The notes under the pieces are model-generated. The model made no database searches and was not told the origin of the DNA. It saw nothing but the letters and a program-made list of their open reading frames with translations. Below, piece by piece: positions 28,080 to 38,291 of a stretch of 64,000 nt of DNA. A program made the position numbers and the translations under genes. Origin of the DNA: Oligella urethralis DSM 7531 (GTDB lineage Bacteria > Pseudomonadota > Gammaproteobacteria > Burkholderiales > Burkholderiaceae_B); assembly GCF_000372065.1 (NCBI RefSeq), contig NZ_AQVB01000014.1, positions 1-64,000 of the forward strand. Direction: 5' to 3'. Position 1 is the first letter of the stretch. Each line of letters starts with the position of its first letter.

Positions 28080-28784
28080 TTACATCCTTTTGATAGATTG
28101 CTTTGCTGCTTTGCTAATTGCTTTTTTAGCGGCGCTTTTGCGGACAGCGGGGTGTGGTAGCTTGTCTTTGAACTCGCACAGATCACTAATCCCACATTGC
28201 CAACATTTGGGTGAGCGTGCCGTACAAACGTAGCGGCCATGTAAAATTAACCAATGATGCGCATCCAATAAAAACTCCTTAGGTACCAGGCGCAGTAAGC
28301 GTTGCTCCACTTCCAATACGTTTTTGCCTTTGGCAATGCCTGTACGGTTGGAAACTCTGAAAATATGCGTGTCCACCGCCATTGCAATCTCGGAAAAGGC
28401 CGTATTAAGCACCACATTGGCGGTTTTACGACCTACGCCCGGCAAGGACTCAAGGGCAGCACGATCATTAGGTACTTCACTGCCATATTGCTCAACTAGA
28501 ATCTTGGCGGTGGCTAGGGCATTTTTCGCTTTAGTTTTGTAGAGTCCAATGCTTTTAATGGCTTCAGTAAAGCGCTCTAGGCCCATATCCAATAGGTCTT
28601 GTGGGGTTTTGACGGTAAGGAATACTGGTTCCATCGCCTTATTAACCGAGACGTCGGTGGCTTGTGCTGATAGTAATACCGCAATTAATAATTGAAAATT
28701 ATTGTGGAATACCAACTCAGTGGTGGGTTTAGGATTGGCAGCACGAAAACGCTCAAAAATTGCTTGACGTTTTTGTTTATTCAT
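28080..28784 (-). CDS. nth: Endonuclease III (DNA glycosylase/AP lyase)
   Basis: 234 residues. The helix-hairpin-helix is LPGVGRKTANVVL with the catalytic Lys, followed by the catalytic Asp in AVDTHIFRVSNR. A [4Fe-4S] loop C-x6-C-x2-C-x5-C is present as CTARSPKCWQCGISDLC. It excises oxidised pyrimidines in base excision repair. A basic C-terminal tail of about 25 residues (Lys/Ala/Ser) is longer than in E. coli. Its start overlaps the stop of rsxB at 28784, the usual betaproteobacterial rsxB-nth pairing. Confidence 0.96.
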   Translation of the reverse strand: MNKQKRQAIFERFRAANPKPTTELVFHNNFQLLIAVLLSAQATDVSVNKAMEPVFLTVKTPQDLLDMGLERFTEAIKSIGLYKTKAKNALATAKILVEQYGSEVPNDRAALESLPGVGRKTANVVLNTAFSEIAMAVDTHIFRVSNRTGIAKGKNVLEVEQRLLRLVPKEFLLDAHHWLILHGRYVCTARSPKCWQCGISDLCEFKDKLPHPAVRKSAAKKAISKAAKQSIKRM

Positions 28785-29455
28785 CAGTTCTTATCGTTTG
28801 AAGTAGCAATTGCGTTACGGCGTGCCCGTGCTTTAGCTAGGGCAGCGGCAATGGCAGCTTGCTTGGGGTCAGTACGCTCATCTGTCTTGCTGACGGTGTT
28901 AGCGAGTTGGGCAGGGCGACTTTGATTTAGACTGCGTGCAGCGGCGGTGGCTAAGCGCTGTTGCTCTGCAGCGGCTTCTTTTTCAAGGCGCGCCTCTCGT
29001 GCTTGGTAATGTTGCCAAGCGGCGCTTGCATCGTCCTGGGTCCATTGGCGCTGAGCCGGCACCATGCTAATACAGTCGACAGGACAGGGGGCAACACAGA
29101 GTTCACAGCCGGTACAGCGTGAAGCCATAATCGTATGCATGTATTTATTCGCACCAACAATGGCATCGACTGGACAGGCCTGGATACAGAGGGTACAGCC
29201 GATGCAATGACGTTCCTCAATCCGTGCTAGTTGCAATGGCACATGTTCGCCGCATTCCTCCGTATTTAGAGGTAGCGTAGGGCGAGACAAGAGTGCGGCT
29301 AGTGCAGCAATGCCGGCTTCACCCCCTGGCGGGCAGCGGTTAATTGCCTCGCCCTCTGCAATGGCTGTCGCATAGGGGAGGCAACCGTCATAACCGCACT
29401 TGGTGCATTGGGTTTGAGGTAAAACAGAATGAATTTGTGCGACTAATGGATTCAT
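28784..29455 (-). CDS. rsxB: RnfB/RsxB-type iron-sulfur electron transfer protein
   Basis: 223 residues from the ATG at 29455. An N-terminal [4Fe-4S] domain with [13 protein letters not shown] and CPPGGEAG is followed by two 4Fe-4S ferredoxin motifs ([16 protein letters not shown] and [15 protein letters not shown]) and a charged Ala/Arg/Gln-rich tail. It lacks the N-terminal membrane helix of true RnfB, and no rnfACDGE genes are present. So it acts as a stand-alone electron carrier, possibly for the iron-sulfur enzyme Nth encoded next. The longer frame upstream runs into phaZ and is rejected as start. Confidence 0.88.
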   Translation of the reverse strand: MNPLVAQIHSVLPQTQCTKCGYDGCLPYATAIAEGEAINRCPPGGEAGIAALAALLSRPTLPLNTEECGEHVPLQLARIEERHCIGCTLCIQACPVDAIVGANKYMHTIMASRCTGCELCVAPCPVDCISMVPAQRQWTQDDASAAWQHYQAREARLEKEAAAEQQRLATAAARSLNQSRPAQLANTVSKTDERTDPKQAAIAAALAKARARRNAIATSNDKN

Positions 29456-29474
29456 TGCTTTAGCTTGTTTTGCC

Positions 29475-31319
29475 TCATGATTGTGCGTTTTTAGGGGCGG
29501 CTTTATTAGCAGCTGCTGGACTTGTCTTTGTTGCTGCCTTGGTGGCCGTAGTAGACGCTTGGGTGGAGCGTTGAGCTTCAGCCGGAGGCGTGACCGCCGT
29601 GCTTGGCGCAGCTTGTGCTGGGGCAGGCGCTTTGGCACTTTGCTCTACACCCTCGAGACTGCCTTGTTTAGCGGTCGGGGTGTTGGAGCTGCTTGCTTTC
29701 GTTGCCGCCTCGGCCGTTGCTTTCGCTGTGGCAGTGGCTTTCTTCGCAGCGTCAGCACGGGCGCGCGCCTCAGCCGCTTGGCGTGCTTTTGCTTCGGCAG
29801 CAGCCTTTGCTTCAGCCTCAGCTTTCGCCGCAGCCTCTGCCTCTGCTTTTTTCTTGACCTCGGCGGCTGCTAATAACTTAGCTTCGGCCTCGGCTGCTTC
29901 AAGCGCCTCTTGCTTGGCTTTTTCAATGGCCTCTTCGCGCTCTCGCACTTTAGCTTGCTCTGCTTCTTTGGCAGCCTTGCTTGCTGCCCGAGCCGCTTGG
30001 CGGGCAGCTGCACGCGCTTTGGCCTCATTTTCTCGGCGAATGGCGATTTCTACTTCAGCTCTGAGGCGTGCCAACAGCTGCTCCTCTTCATCAATTTGAG
30101 CCTCATGAATAAAGTCTGCAACCACAGGGAAAATATGATTACGCCAACGGCTACCGGAGAAAATACCGTAATGACCGCTGCCCTCAGCCACAAAGGCCTT
30201 TTTCTTATCTGCTGGGATATTAGGCGTCAGTTCAAGGGCCGCACTGGTTTGACCGATGCCAGTAATATCATCCAGCTCACCTTCAACCGTCAATAAGGCG
30301 GTTGCTTTGATGCTGCTAGGATCGATTAAATGATGACCTACATACCAAGTGCCGTTAGGTAAGGCATGATCTTGGAACACGACTTTGACCGTTTGTAAGT
30401 AGAACTCTGCCGGTAAATCACACACGGCATTGTACTCATCATAGAAGGTACGGTGCTTTTCTGCTTCGGGTTCATTACCACGCATTAGATCAAGGTAGTA
30501 CTCGTGGTAGGACTTCAAATGTAAGCGTGGGTTCATGGCAATAAAGCCCATCAGCTGCATAAAGCCTGGATAGACTAAACGACCATTACCGGGGTAGCGG
30601 GGCGGTACGCGCTGAATCATTTGCGTCTCAAACCAAGCGAGCGAATGGCGGTCGGCCAGGTTATTGACAACCGTCGGTGACTCGCGGGTATCAATCGGTC
30701 CACCCATTAAGATCATGCTGAGTGGCACGAGTGGGTCATCTTGTTGAGACATGAGGGAAACCGCACCCATCACTGGCACGGCTGGCTGACACACCGCCAT
30801 CACGTGTACACGCTTATTGATGGAGTGTAAGAAAGAGATTAAATAGTACACATACTCGTCAAGGTCAAAGGCCCCTTGGTTGACTGGTACCGTACGTGCA
30901 TCCAACCAATCAGTCACATACACATCAAAATCAGTCAACATACGGCGTACGGTGTCGCGCAACAAGGTCGCATGATGGCCTGAGTAAGGCGCCACAATTA
31001 GCACAGAAGGATCGCCGCCAGGGTCTTTGGAGGCACTGCGCTTAAAATGCAATAAATTACAGAAGGGCTTATTAACCAAGGTTTCAATGCTTACCTTAGC
31101 CATTTCACCGTTAATTTCAACCTCATCAATCCCCCATTCTGGCTTGGCATACTCCTTGCCAAGCCGGTTAAAGAGATCAAAACGTGCAGCAAAGCGACGT
31201 GAACCCGGCACATAGGAATAGGGGCTGAAAGGGTTGGTAAAGGTTTCTGCTACTAGTGACGATGCATAGCTCAAAGGCGACAGCATCAGACGATTCATTT
31301 CATAGATGTTGTATAGCAT
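29475..31319 (-). CDS. phaZ: Intracellular poly-3-hydroxybutyrate depolymerase with Ala/Lys/Glu-rich C-terminal extension
   Basis: 614 residues. The first about 405 form an intracellular PHB depolymerase: the start [10 protein letters not shown] is typical, the nucleophile is C177 in AVCQPAVP, and the acid and base are near D350 (ELDDITG) and H383 (SGHYGIFSG). The family depolymerises amorphous PHB granules in the cytosol. The last about 200 residues are unusual: a long [13 protein letters not shown]-type charged helix, TolA-like, then a Thr/Pro/Ala/Lys-rich end. Family members usually stop near residue 410-430. No phaC, phaA/B or phasin gene is in the window. Confidence 0.9.
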   Translation of the reverse strand: MLYNIYEMNRLMLSPLSYASSLVAETFTNPFSPYSYVPGSRRFAARFDLFNRLGKEYAKPEWGIDEVEINGEMAKVSIETLVNKPFCNLLHFKRSASKDPGGDPSVLIVAPYSGHHATLLRDTVRRMLTDFDVYVTDWLDARTVPVNQGAFDLDEYVYYLISFLHSINKRVHVMAVCQPAVPVMGAVSLMSQQDDPLVPLSMILMGGPIDTRESPTVVNNLADRHSLAWFETQMIQRVPPRYPGNGRLVYPGFMQLMGFIAMNPRLHLKSYHEYYLDLMRGNEPEAEKHRTFYDEYNAVCDLPAEFYLQTVKVVFQDHALPNGTWYVGHHLIDPSSIKATALLTVEGELDDITGIGQTSAALELTPNIPADKKKAFVAEGSGHYGIFSGSRWRNHIFPVVADFIHEAQIDEEEQLLARLRAEVEIAIRRENEAKARAAARQAARAASKAAKEAEQAKVREREEAIEKAKQEALEAAEAEAKLLAAAEVKKKAEAEAAAKAEAEAKAAAEAKARQAAEARARADAAKKATATAKATAEAATKASSSNTPTAKQGSLEGVEQSAKAPAPAQAAPSTAVTPPAEAQRSTQASTTATKAATKTSPAAANKAAPKNAQS

Positions 31320-31389
31320 GATTGCTCTCTCCAGCGTGTGCCATAAAAGCCGTCAGCACGAGCGCAAGTTGAAGGTGATGATGATAGAA

Positions 31390-32184
31390 CTACCAGTATT
31401 TTTCTACAGCTAAGTTGCCTAAATTACCACGGCGACCGGATTTAAATCCTAACTCGCCCAAGCGCTTACGCGCTTCAGTGGTCATGCCTGGATTGCCGCA
31501 CAGCATAATGCGTGCGACCTCCGGATCCATCGCATGTCCGGCAAGCTCCGCTAACTCACCACTAACAATTAAGTCAGTGAGACGCTTTTGCGGATAGTCT
31601 TGATGTGCTTCGCGCGTCGAAATGGCTAAGTAAACAAAACGATCGCCATATCGCTCCTTGACATCTTGTATCAAGTCAGTATAAGCAAATTCATTAATAA
31701 AACGAGTACCATGGCATAAAATCACACGATCGAAGCTTTGCCATGTTTTTTCATCGCTCAGCATGGGTAAAAAGGCGGATAAGCCGGTGCCTGTTGACAG
31801 TAACCATAAATCGCCGCCTTGAGGGAATTGATCAATGGTTAAAAAGCCAAAGACCGATTTGTCTATATAAATCGTATCACCGGCTTCTAATTCATAAAGA
31901 CTGGGACTGAACAGACCGTCGGATACCAAGGTGGCAAAGAATTCAAGCTGTTCATCGTCCGGCTGATTTACCATAGAAAACGCACGCCACGTCATATCCG
32001 CAGCGGGCGGTGTTTTTTCATCCTCGTCTAAACCCAGGGCTAGACCTAAGCGTGCGTACTGCCCCGGCTTAAAACTGAACTCAGGACTACGTGTGGTTTT
32101 AATTGAGAAAAGTTTGCCTGGAACCCAGATCTTTTTATCTACAACAGTCTGGACGGTATAAGGTAAATCAGAAACTTCAGTCAT
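31390..32184 (-). CDS. fpr: Ferredoxin--NADP+ reductase
   Basis: 264 residues, bacterial FPR (subclass II-like). The FAD motif is WRAFSMVNQP, the NADP motif LLSTGTGLSAFLPML, with CGNPGMTTEAR and a C-terminus ending in VEKYW. It passes electrons between NADPH and ferredoxin or flavodoxin, often in oxidative stress defence or for iron-sulfur enzymes. It begins 10 bases after the ferredoxin gene stop and is on the same strand, a natural redox pair. Confidence 0.93.
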   Translation of the reverse strand: MTEVSDLPYTVQTVVDKKIWVPGKLFSIKTTRSPEFSFKPGQYARLGLALGLDEDEKTPPAADMTWRAFSMVNQPDDEQLEFFATLVSDGLFSPSLYELEAGDTIYIDKSVFGFLTIDQFPQGGDLWLLSTGTGLSAFLPMLSDEKTWQSFDRVILCHGTRFINEFAYTDLIQDVKERYGDRFVYLAISTREAHQDYPQKRLTDLIVSGELAELAGHAMDPEVARIMLCGNPGMTTEARKRLGELGFKSGRRGNLGNLAVEKYW

Positions 32185-32194
32185 TGCGATGTCA

Positions 32195-32518
32195 TTATCT
32201 TTCTAAATATTGTAGTTTATTCTCAACCCCGTTCCACTCGTCCGCATCAGGCAAGGGCTCACGGGTACGGGTAATGGAGGTAAATAAGGGCGTCAACTCA
32301 GCGTTTAACTGGATAAAGTGGACTTGATCCTCAGGCACATCCTCCTCCGCAAAAATTGCATTTGCCGGACACTCGGGGACACAGACGGCACAGTCAATGC
32401 ACTCATCAGGATCAATCACTAAGAAGTTAGGACCCTCTAAGAAACAGTCCACAGGACAGACGTCCACACAGTCGGTGTATTTACACTTAATACAGTTTTC
32501 AGTTACTACATGTGTCAT
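32195..32518 (-). CDS. fdxA: 7Fe ferredoxin (FdxA-type)
   Basis: 107 residues from the ATG at 32518. A 3Fe-4S/4Fe-4S pair is formed by [18 protein letters not shown] and [16 protein letters not shown]. The C-terminal extension with [14 protein letters not shown] is standard for the [3Fe-4S][4Fe-4S] FdxA family (Azotobacter FdI-like). It is the likely partner of the reductase encoded next. The upstream in-frame codons to 32560 encode no family residues, so the shorter start is chosen. Confidence 0.94.
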   Translation of the reverse strand: MTHVVTENCIKCKYTDCVDVCPVDCFLEGPNFLVIDPDECIDCAVCVPECPANAIFAEEDVPEDQVHFIQLNAELTPLFTSITRTREPLPDADEWNGVENKLQYLER

Positions 32519-32662
32519 GATGAAGACAACTCCAAATAAAATCGGGCGATAAAAGTGCACCCTTTAGAATTACGTTATTTTAACCAATCCTAAGCACTGA
32601 AGTGTTGAAAACCCTTTACTGTGATAATGTATTGAATAATTGCGCTTTTTATCGGATATGAA

Positions 32663-33874
32663 ATGATTATTAATTCATTATTGGACACGGATTTATATAA
32701 ATTCAGCATGATGCAGGTGGTGTTACATCAGTTCCCTGCTGCTCATGCAGAGTATCGTTTCAAGTGTCGTAACGACAATGTGAATTTACGTCCCTACATT
32801 GATGAGATCCGAGAGGAGGTCAGGCATTTATGCAGCCTGCGTTTTAAGCAAGATGAGCTAGATTATTTGCGCAGTTTACGCTTTATTAAGTCGGATTTTG
32901 TGGATTTTCTCGGCTTGTTCCAACTCTCCGAGCGTCATTTCTTTATCGGCGAGGGCGACTCACCTAATGAAATTTCAATTGAGGCAAAGGGACCTTGGTT
33001 ACATACCATCCTTTTTGAGATCCCCGTTCTTGCCATTGTAAACGAGGTTTATTTTCGTAATCACTACCCAAGCATGGATTTGGCGGAGGGGCGGCGGCGT
33101 CTACAAAGTAAAATTGAGCAGGTGCATGCCTTTGACCCAGAAGCGGCGTTTTTCCGAGTCGCGGAGTACGGTACACGGCGTCGTTTTTCTCGTGAATGGC
33201 ATTATGAAGTGGTCAGAACCCTGCGTGAGCAGATGGGTCAATGCTTTGTGGGTACCAGCAATGTGCTATTGGCGCGTGAATATGATACCTTGCCCTTAGG
33301 TACTATGGGGCATGAGTATTTGCAGGCGTGTCAGGCATTGGGACCGCGCTTACGTGATTCGCAGATATTTGCTTTTGAGCGTTGGGCTCGAGAGTATCGT
33401 GGTGACCTAGGGATTGCCTTATCCGACGTTTATGGTTTAGATGCGTTTTTACGTGATTTTGATCTCTATTTTTGTAAGCTCTTTGACGGAGCGCGGCATG
33501 ATTCAGGCGACCCCTTTGAATGGGGTGAGCGCATGCTGGCTCACTATCAATCGCATCGTGTAGACCCTAAAAATAAGTCCTTAATTTTTTCCGATGGTTT
33601 GGATATCCCTTTAGCCATGAAAATTGCCGAGCGCTTTAAGGATCGCTGCAAAACCTCCTTTGGTATTGGCACGAATTTGACGAATGATATGGGCGTGCCG
33701 GCCTTACAGATTGTGATGAAGATGGTGCGTTGCAATGGTCAACCGGTGGCTAAAATTTCCGATGAGCCTAGCAAAACCATGTGTGATGATCCAGCCTATT
33801 TGGCCTATTTACGGCATGTATTTAATATGCCGACACCCGATGAGGCTGCCACCATCGCAAGAGATCCAGGTTAA
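32663..33874 (+). CDS. pncB: Nicotinate phosphoribosyltransferase
   Basis: 403 residues. It begins [14 protein letters not shown], has the catalytic/autophosphorylated His region in GTMGHEYLQ, and [11 protein letters not shown] and IFSDGLD near the PRPP site. It converts nicotinate and PRPP to nicotinate mononucleotide in NAD salvage. It is divergent from fdxA, with a 144-bp shared promoter region, and convergent with the following flavodoxin-like gene, leaving only four bases between stops. Confidence 0.95.
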   Translation: MIINSLLDTDLYKFSMMQVVLHQFPAAHAEYRFKCRNDNVNLRPYIDEIREEVRHLCSLRFKQDELDYLRSLRFIKSDFVDFLGLFQLSERHFFIGEGDSPNEISIEAKGPWLHTILFEIPVLAIVNEVYFRNHYPSMDLAEGRRRLQSKIEQVHAFDPEAAFFRVAEYGTRRRFSREWHYEVVRTLREQMGQCFVGTSNVLLAREYDTLPLGTMGHEYLQACQALGPRLRDSQIFAFERWAREYRGDLGIALSDVYGLDAFLRDFDLYFCKLFDGARHDSGDPFEWGERMLAHYQSHRVDPKNKSLIFSDGLDIPLAMKIAERFKDRCKTSFGIGTNLTNDMGVPALQIVMKMVRCNGQPVAKISDEPSKTMCDDPAYLAYLRHVFNMPTPDEAATIARDPG

Positions 33875-33878
33875 GTGC

Positions 33879-34400
33879 CTAGTTTGAGATAAGTGCCATC
33901 AGGGTGGCGCCGATTTCCTCAGCCTGAGCGACTTGCGCTACACCGAGTTGCTTGGGCGCTAGGATTTGCGCTTGGCTTGCTGCCGCTGTGTTTAGGATAA
34001 TGGCAGGCACCGCCTCATTTAAGCGCCATCCTCTGCAGATACGTTGTAGTTGCTTCAGCGCAGCCGTGCCATCCGTACCCGCAGCGATAATGGCACTATA
34101 GTAGCGCCCCTCGATCTGCCCCAGTAGTGGATAGTAGTAATGGTCAAAAAACTCTTTCATTTGACCGCTTAAGCTAGCGAGATTTTCTGGTGCACAAAAT
34201 AAATAGGCGTGCGCACTGAGTAGCTCCGCCAAGCTCACCTCAGCCGCCTTTTTTACGAGCACTTGGTACGGCGTATCATCCATACTCGCTAACTCATCAA
34301 TCAATGCCTCAGCGGCTGCCGCTGCCGCCTTTGCCGCCTGTTCGGAGGCGCCCGTGCGGCTGTGCCAAATAATGAGTAGCGTTTTATGTTTAGTTTGCAT
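33879..34400 (-). CDS. Flavodoxin-like NAD(P)H-dependent oxidoreductase
   Basis: 173 residues from the ATG at 34400, which has GGAG six bases upstream; the ATG at 34412 adds four residues without a binding site. The FMN phosphate loop is WHSRTGASEQAA, followed by LFCAPENLASLSGQMKEF and IIAAGTDG, the usual flavodoxin/WrbA-like fold. The function is probably quinone or flavin-dependent reduction; the substrate is unknown. It stops four bases from pncB, on the other strand. Confidence 0.8.
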   Translation of the reverse strand: MQTKHKTLLIIWHSRTGASEQAAKAAAAAAEALIDELASMDDTPYQVLVKKAAEVSLAELLSAHAYLFCAPENLASLSGQMKEFFDHYYYPLLGQIEGRYYSAIIAAGTDGTAALKQLQRICRGWRLNEAVPAIILNTAAASQAQILAPKQLGVAQVAQAEEIGATLMALISN

Positions 34401-34625
34401 CGGCAACTCCATGCTAAGGGGCAGTGTGATGAAATATCAAAGCCTTTTCAATAATCTCGGTTGCAACGAGTGTAAGCGGTACAATAGTTATCATGGTAAT
34501 GCACTACCGCCATGGTTAATGACCCTGGTGCATAAGTATATAGCCTAAGTTTATCAATCCTTATTGTAGACTGATGGCTTGCAGTAGCAAACTACATTCA
34601 TTGATCCATTTTTTAAGTAATCTAC

Positions 34626-37007
34626 ATGATTAAAAAAGTGCTTGCAGGTGAGGATGACCACCATTTTAGTGAGTCTTGGTTAAGCCCTATTTATGAAGAC
34701 TTGACTGAGGAAGACGCAGCGAAACTACGGCTGGCGATTGAGTGGGCTGAAAAGCATCTCACTGGCAAGTCCATGTTTACGACTGAGCCTTGTGTGCGTC
34801 ATGCCAAAGGCGTATTGCACTCCTTATCCTTGTTGCAAATGGATGTGACCTCAATGATTGCCGGTATCTTGGCTTCATTGCCGAGCGAGCCGGATCCAAA
34901 GCAAGCACACGAGATTCGCCAAGAAATTTTGGCGCTTTTTGGGCTAGAGGTGCTGAATTTAGTCCAAGGCACTCGTACCTTAATTCGTATTGGGGCTCAA
35001 GCCACGCTAGCTGAAAAAAAAGACAGTGAGCAAGTGCAGGATCAGCAGGAGATGTTGCGTAAGATGCTGCTGGCTCTGGCTAGTGATTTGCGCATTGTCA
35101 TCTTGCGTTTGGCTTCACGCCTACAGACCTTACGTTGGTATAGTGATTCCAAGCGGCCATGTCCACTGATATTGGCTCAACAAACGCGTGATATTTATGC
35201 TCCCTTAGCTAATCGCTTGGGGATCTGGCAGATTAAATGGGAGCTAGAAGATCTTTCCTTCCGTTTTTTAGAGCCGGCAATTTATCGTGATATTGCCAAT
35301 AAATTAGAGGTGCGCCGGACTGAGCGTGAGGAATTGGTGCAGCGCTTTATTGATAAGCTCAATACCAATCTGCAGCAGCTTAATATTCATTCTGAAGTGA
35401 CGGGGCGAGCGAAGCACATCTACAGTATTTACAATAAAATGCGCAATAAAAATCTCTCGTTCGAGGAGATTTATGATTTACAGGCGATACGTATTATCAC
35501 CGAGACCGAGCGTGATTGTTATACCGTATTATCATTGACGCATTCATTGTGGACCCCGGTGATGGATGAGTTTGATGACTATATCGCCCGTCCTAAACCC
35601 AATGGTTATCGCTCTCTGCATACGGTGGTGCAGGACGAAAGCGGACGTAATTTTGAAGTGCAAATTCGCACCCACGAAATGCATCAGTTTGCCGAATACG
35701 GTATGGCAGCACATTGGCGCTACAAGGAATCCGGCGCCAAAGGGGGCGAAACCACGGCATCTAGTCTTTACGATCGGCAGATTTCTTGGATGCGGCAGTT
35801 ATTGTCGTGGCGTCGTGAAGAGGGTATTTCTGAACAAGAGGCCACGCAGTTACAAGAGCAGGTCTTGGCGGCAGGTGATACGGACGAGGTGCTGTCGCTT
35901 GAGCCTGCGGCAAGCACTAGCTGTACGGCAAAGGCAGCCACCACCGATACCCCTAAAAGTAAAGAGGCCAAGCCAGTTAAGGCAACGCTTGACAAAGACA
36001 GCGAAGCGCCTGAGGCGGCGCCGGCACGGATTTATGTACTAACTCCGCAAGCACGAGTGATTGAGTTGCCTGAGGGAAGTACGCCGGTTGACTTTGCCTA
36101 TCGCTTGCATACTGATTTAGGGCACCGTTGCCGGGGCGCCAGGGTCGACGGCCAGCTAGTGTCTCTTAATACGCCTTTACAAACCGGGCAAACGGTGGAG
36201 ATTATAGCGGCTAAATCAGGTGGTCCTTCACGCGATTGGTTAAATCCGCAATTGGCTTATCTGGCCAGTCCGAGAGCCCGTGCCAAAGTGCGTCTTTGGT
36301 TTAATGCCATTGAATTGCAAAAACGCATTGTGAGCGGTCAGGAATTGGTTGAAAAGGAATTGCAGCGTCTCGGCAAGACCGCCACCAATCTTGAGCACTT
36401 AGCTGAAAAGCTGGGCTTTAGCCAAGCTGAGGATCTCTTTGTGGCGGTGGCAAAGGATGAGTATAGCCTTAGAAATATCGGCTTAGCCTTTACCGAGCCT
36501 GAAGCGGTGGGACCAGATGATGAGGTGCTAGCGCGACTCCAATATAGCCACAGTCAGAGTGATAGTAAAAACGGGGTCTTAGTGGTTGGGGTGGATTCAT
36601 TGCTGACGCAATTAGCACGTTGTTGCCATCCTGTGCCGCCGGATAAAATTCATGGTTTTATTACCCGTGGTCGTGGTGTGACCATTCACCGTGAGGGCTG
36701 CCCAAGTCTTAAGGCTTTGCAACTAAAGTATCCAGAGCGAATTATTGAGGTAGATTGGGGTAATACGGCGGACCGTATTTACCCGGTCAATATCGCCGTG
36801 AGCGCCTCCGATCGTCCTGGTTTGATTCGAGATATTACCGAGCTTTTTGCTAAGCACAAAATGAATGTTGCCGCTTTAAATACACAAAGCCGTCAAGGGG
36901 TGGTGAATTTATTATTTACCGTTGAGATTAAAGACGGTGAGCAAGTGCCTAAGGTTGTGAATGCCATTGCGGAAATGCCTGAAGTGCATTCTGTGAATCG
37001 TTCTTAG
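34626..37007 (+). CDS. relA: (p)ppGpp synthetase RelA
   Basis: 793 residues. The N-terminal HD-like domain (about 40-190) lacks the HD metal motif (HAKGVLHSL in its place), so hydrolysis is not expected. The synthetase domain has RIITETERDCY and the acidic EFDDYIARPKPNGYRSLH, the E-x-D-D signature of RelA, not the R-x-K-D of SpoT. A low-complexity linker (about 420-465) precedes the TGS domain, then a helical part with the CC motif LARCCHP and a C-terminal ACT domain. It makes ppGpp on ribosomes stalled by uncharged tRNA. Confidence 0.95.
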   Translation: MIKKVLAGEDDHHFSESWLSPIYEDLTEEDAAKLRLAIEWAEKHLTGKSMFTTEPCVRHAKGVLHSLSLLQMDVTSMIAGILASLPSEPDPKQAHEIRQEILALFGLEVLNLVQGTRTLIRIGAQATLAEKKDSEQVQDQQEMLRKMLLALASDLRIVILRLASRLQTLRWYSDSKRPCPLILAQQTRDIYAPLANRLGIWQIKWELEDLSFRFLEPAIYRDIANKLEVRRTEREELVQRFIDKLNTNLQQLNIHSEVTGRAKHIYSIYNKMRNKNLSFEEIYDLQAIRIITETERDCYTVLSLTHSLWTPVMDEFDDYIARPKPNGYRSLHTVVQDESGRNFEVQIRTHEMHQFAEYGMAAHWRYKESGAKGGETTASSLYDRQISWMRQLLSWRREEGISEQEATQLQEQVLAAGDTDEVLSLEPAASTSCTAKAATTDTPKSKEAKPVKATLDKDSEAPEAAPARIYVLTPQARVIELPEGSTPVDFAYRLHTDLGHRCRGARVDGQLVSLNTPLQTGQTVEIIAAKSGGPSRDWLNPQLAYLASPRARAKVRLWFNAIELQKRIVSGQELVEKELQRLGKTATNLEHLAEKLGFSQAEDLFVAVAKDEYSLRNIGLAFTEPEAVGPDDEVLARLQYSHSQSDSKNGVLVVGVDSLLTQLARCCHPVPPDKIHGFITRGRGVTIHREGCPSLKALQLKYPERIIEVDWGNTADRIYPVNIAVSASDRPGLIRDITELFAKHKMNVAALNTQSRQGVVNLLFTVEIKDGEQVPKVVNAIAEMPEVHSVNRS

Positions 37008-37079
37008 TCTGAAATATCTTCGGGCAATTTAGGTTAAAATCAAGAGTTTATATGAATACGATGAATCTGCGGAGGTCTC

Positions 37080-38279
37080 TTGAGAGAGTATAACTATCCT
37101 GATGAATCAGGACATTTCGGGCGGTTTGGCGGTCGTTTTGTGGCCGAGACCTTAGTGCACGCCTTGGATGAACTAAAGGAAGCCTATGCTAAATACAAGG
37201 ATGATCCCGATTTTCTAGCTGAATTTCATTATGAATTAAAGCATTTTGTCGGTCGTCCTAGCCCCGTGTACCACGCTAAGCGCTGGTCAGAGATCTTGGG
37301 TGGTGCGCAAATCTGGTTCAAACGTGAGGATTTAAATCACACCGGAGCGCATAAGATTAATAATTGTATCGGTCAGATTTTACTCGCCCGTCGTATGGGC
37401 AAGACGCGCATTATCGCTGAGACTGGTGCTGGTCAGCACGGCGTCGCTACCGCTACCGTTGCCGCTCGTTATGGCTTAGAATGCGTGGTCTATATGGGCG
37501 CCGAGGATGTACGTCGGCAAGCGCTTAACGTCTACCGCATGAAGCTGTTAGGCGCTACTGTGGTGCCTGTCGATAGCGGTTCCAAGACGCTTAAGGATGC
37601 CTTAAACGAAGCCATGCGTGACTGGGTGACCAATGTCGATAATACTTTCTATATTATCGGTACGGTTGCTGGCCCCATGCCTTATCCAGAGATGGTGCGT
37701 GATTTCCAATGCGTGATTGGGCGTGAAGCGATTGAGCAGATGCAGGAAGCGGCTGGTCGTCAGCCCGACGTGGTGACAGCGGCTGTGGGTGGCGGTTCGA
37801 ATGCGATCGGTATTTTCCATCCCTACCTGAGTAATGAGCATGTGCGCTTAGTCGGGGTTGAGGCAGGCGGTAAGGGGGTCGATACCAAGCTCCATTCAGC
37901 CTCGATTAATGCGGGGCAAGTTGGTGTGCTGCATGGTAATCGCACCATGGTGATTCAGGATGAGAATGGTCAGGTACAAGGCACCCATTCTATTTCGGCG
38001 GGTTTAGACTATCCCGGCGTGGGCCCTGAACATGCCTTATTAAAAGAGCTTGGTTTGGCGAGTTATGAAATCGTTAATGACGACGAAGCCATTCAGGCTT
38101 TCCACGATTGTTGTGCGATTGAGGGCATTATTCCGGCTTTAGAGTCTTCGCACGCATTAGCGTATGCGGTGCGTATCGCACCGCAAATGGCGCAGAATCA
38201 GATCATTTTGGTGAATTTATCTGGTCGTGGCGACAAGGATATTCACACCGTTGCCGACTATGGCAATATCCAGTTGTAG
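37080..38279 (+). CDS. trpB: Tryptophan synthase beta chain
   Basis: 399 residues, TrpB1 type. The PLP lysine is in [10 protein letters not shown], with [10 protein letters not shown] and the phosphate loop GGGSNAIG. It condenses indole with serine. The start is TTG at 37080, with GGAGG at 37071-37075 four bases upstream. [14 protein letters not shown] fits the family N-terminus. It leads the trpB-trpA-accD operon typical of betaproteobacteria. trpF and truA, which often precede it, are absent; relA lies upstream instead. Confidence 0.96.
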   Translation: MREYNYPDESGHFGRFGGRFVAETLVHALDELKEAYAKYKDDPDFLAEFHYELKHFVGRPSPVYHAKRWSEILGGAQIWFKREDLNHTGAHKINNCIGQILLARRMGKTRIIAETGAGQHGVATATVAARYGLECVVYMGAEDVRRQALNVYRMKLLGATVVPVDSGSKTLKDALNEAMRDWVTNVDNTFYIIGTVAGPMPYPEMVRDFQCVIGREAIEQMQEAAGRQPDVVTAAVGGGSNAIGIFHPYLSNEHVRLVGVEAGGKGVDTKLHSASINAGQVGVLHGNRTMVIQDENGQVQGTHSISAGLDYPGVGPEHALLKELGLASYEIVNDDEAIQAFHDCCAIEGIIPALESSHALAYAVRIAPQMAQNQIILVNLSGRGDKDIHTVADYGNIQL

Positions 38280-38291
38280 TAGGGGCAATAC

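Noticed and set aside
28784-29638. Longer 284-residue version of the rsxB product
   Set aside because: The first 61 residues lie inside the phaZ tail in another frame and are Arg/Pro/Gln-rich noise. The family start [10 protein letters not shown] is at 29455.
29481-30296. Three long + strand reading frames opposite the phaZ tail (128-169 codons)
   Set aside because: They are mirror readings of the Ala/Lys/Glu-rich repeat, which leaves other frames open. They have no binding sites or family features, while phaZ is continuous on the - strand.
34354-34548. Small + strand frame of 64 codons upstream of relA
   Set aside because: It overlaps the start of the flavodoxin-like gene on the other strand, has no recognisable features and no clear binding site.
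37008-37079. A trp attenuator or leader peptide before trpB
   Set aside because: The short frame present has no Trp codons and there is no terminator/antiterminator pair in the 72-base gap.
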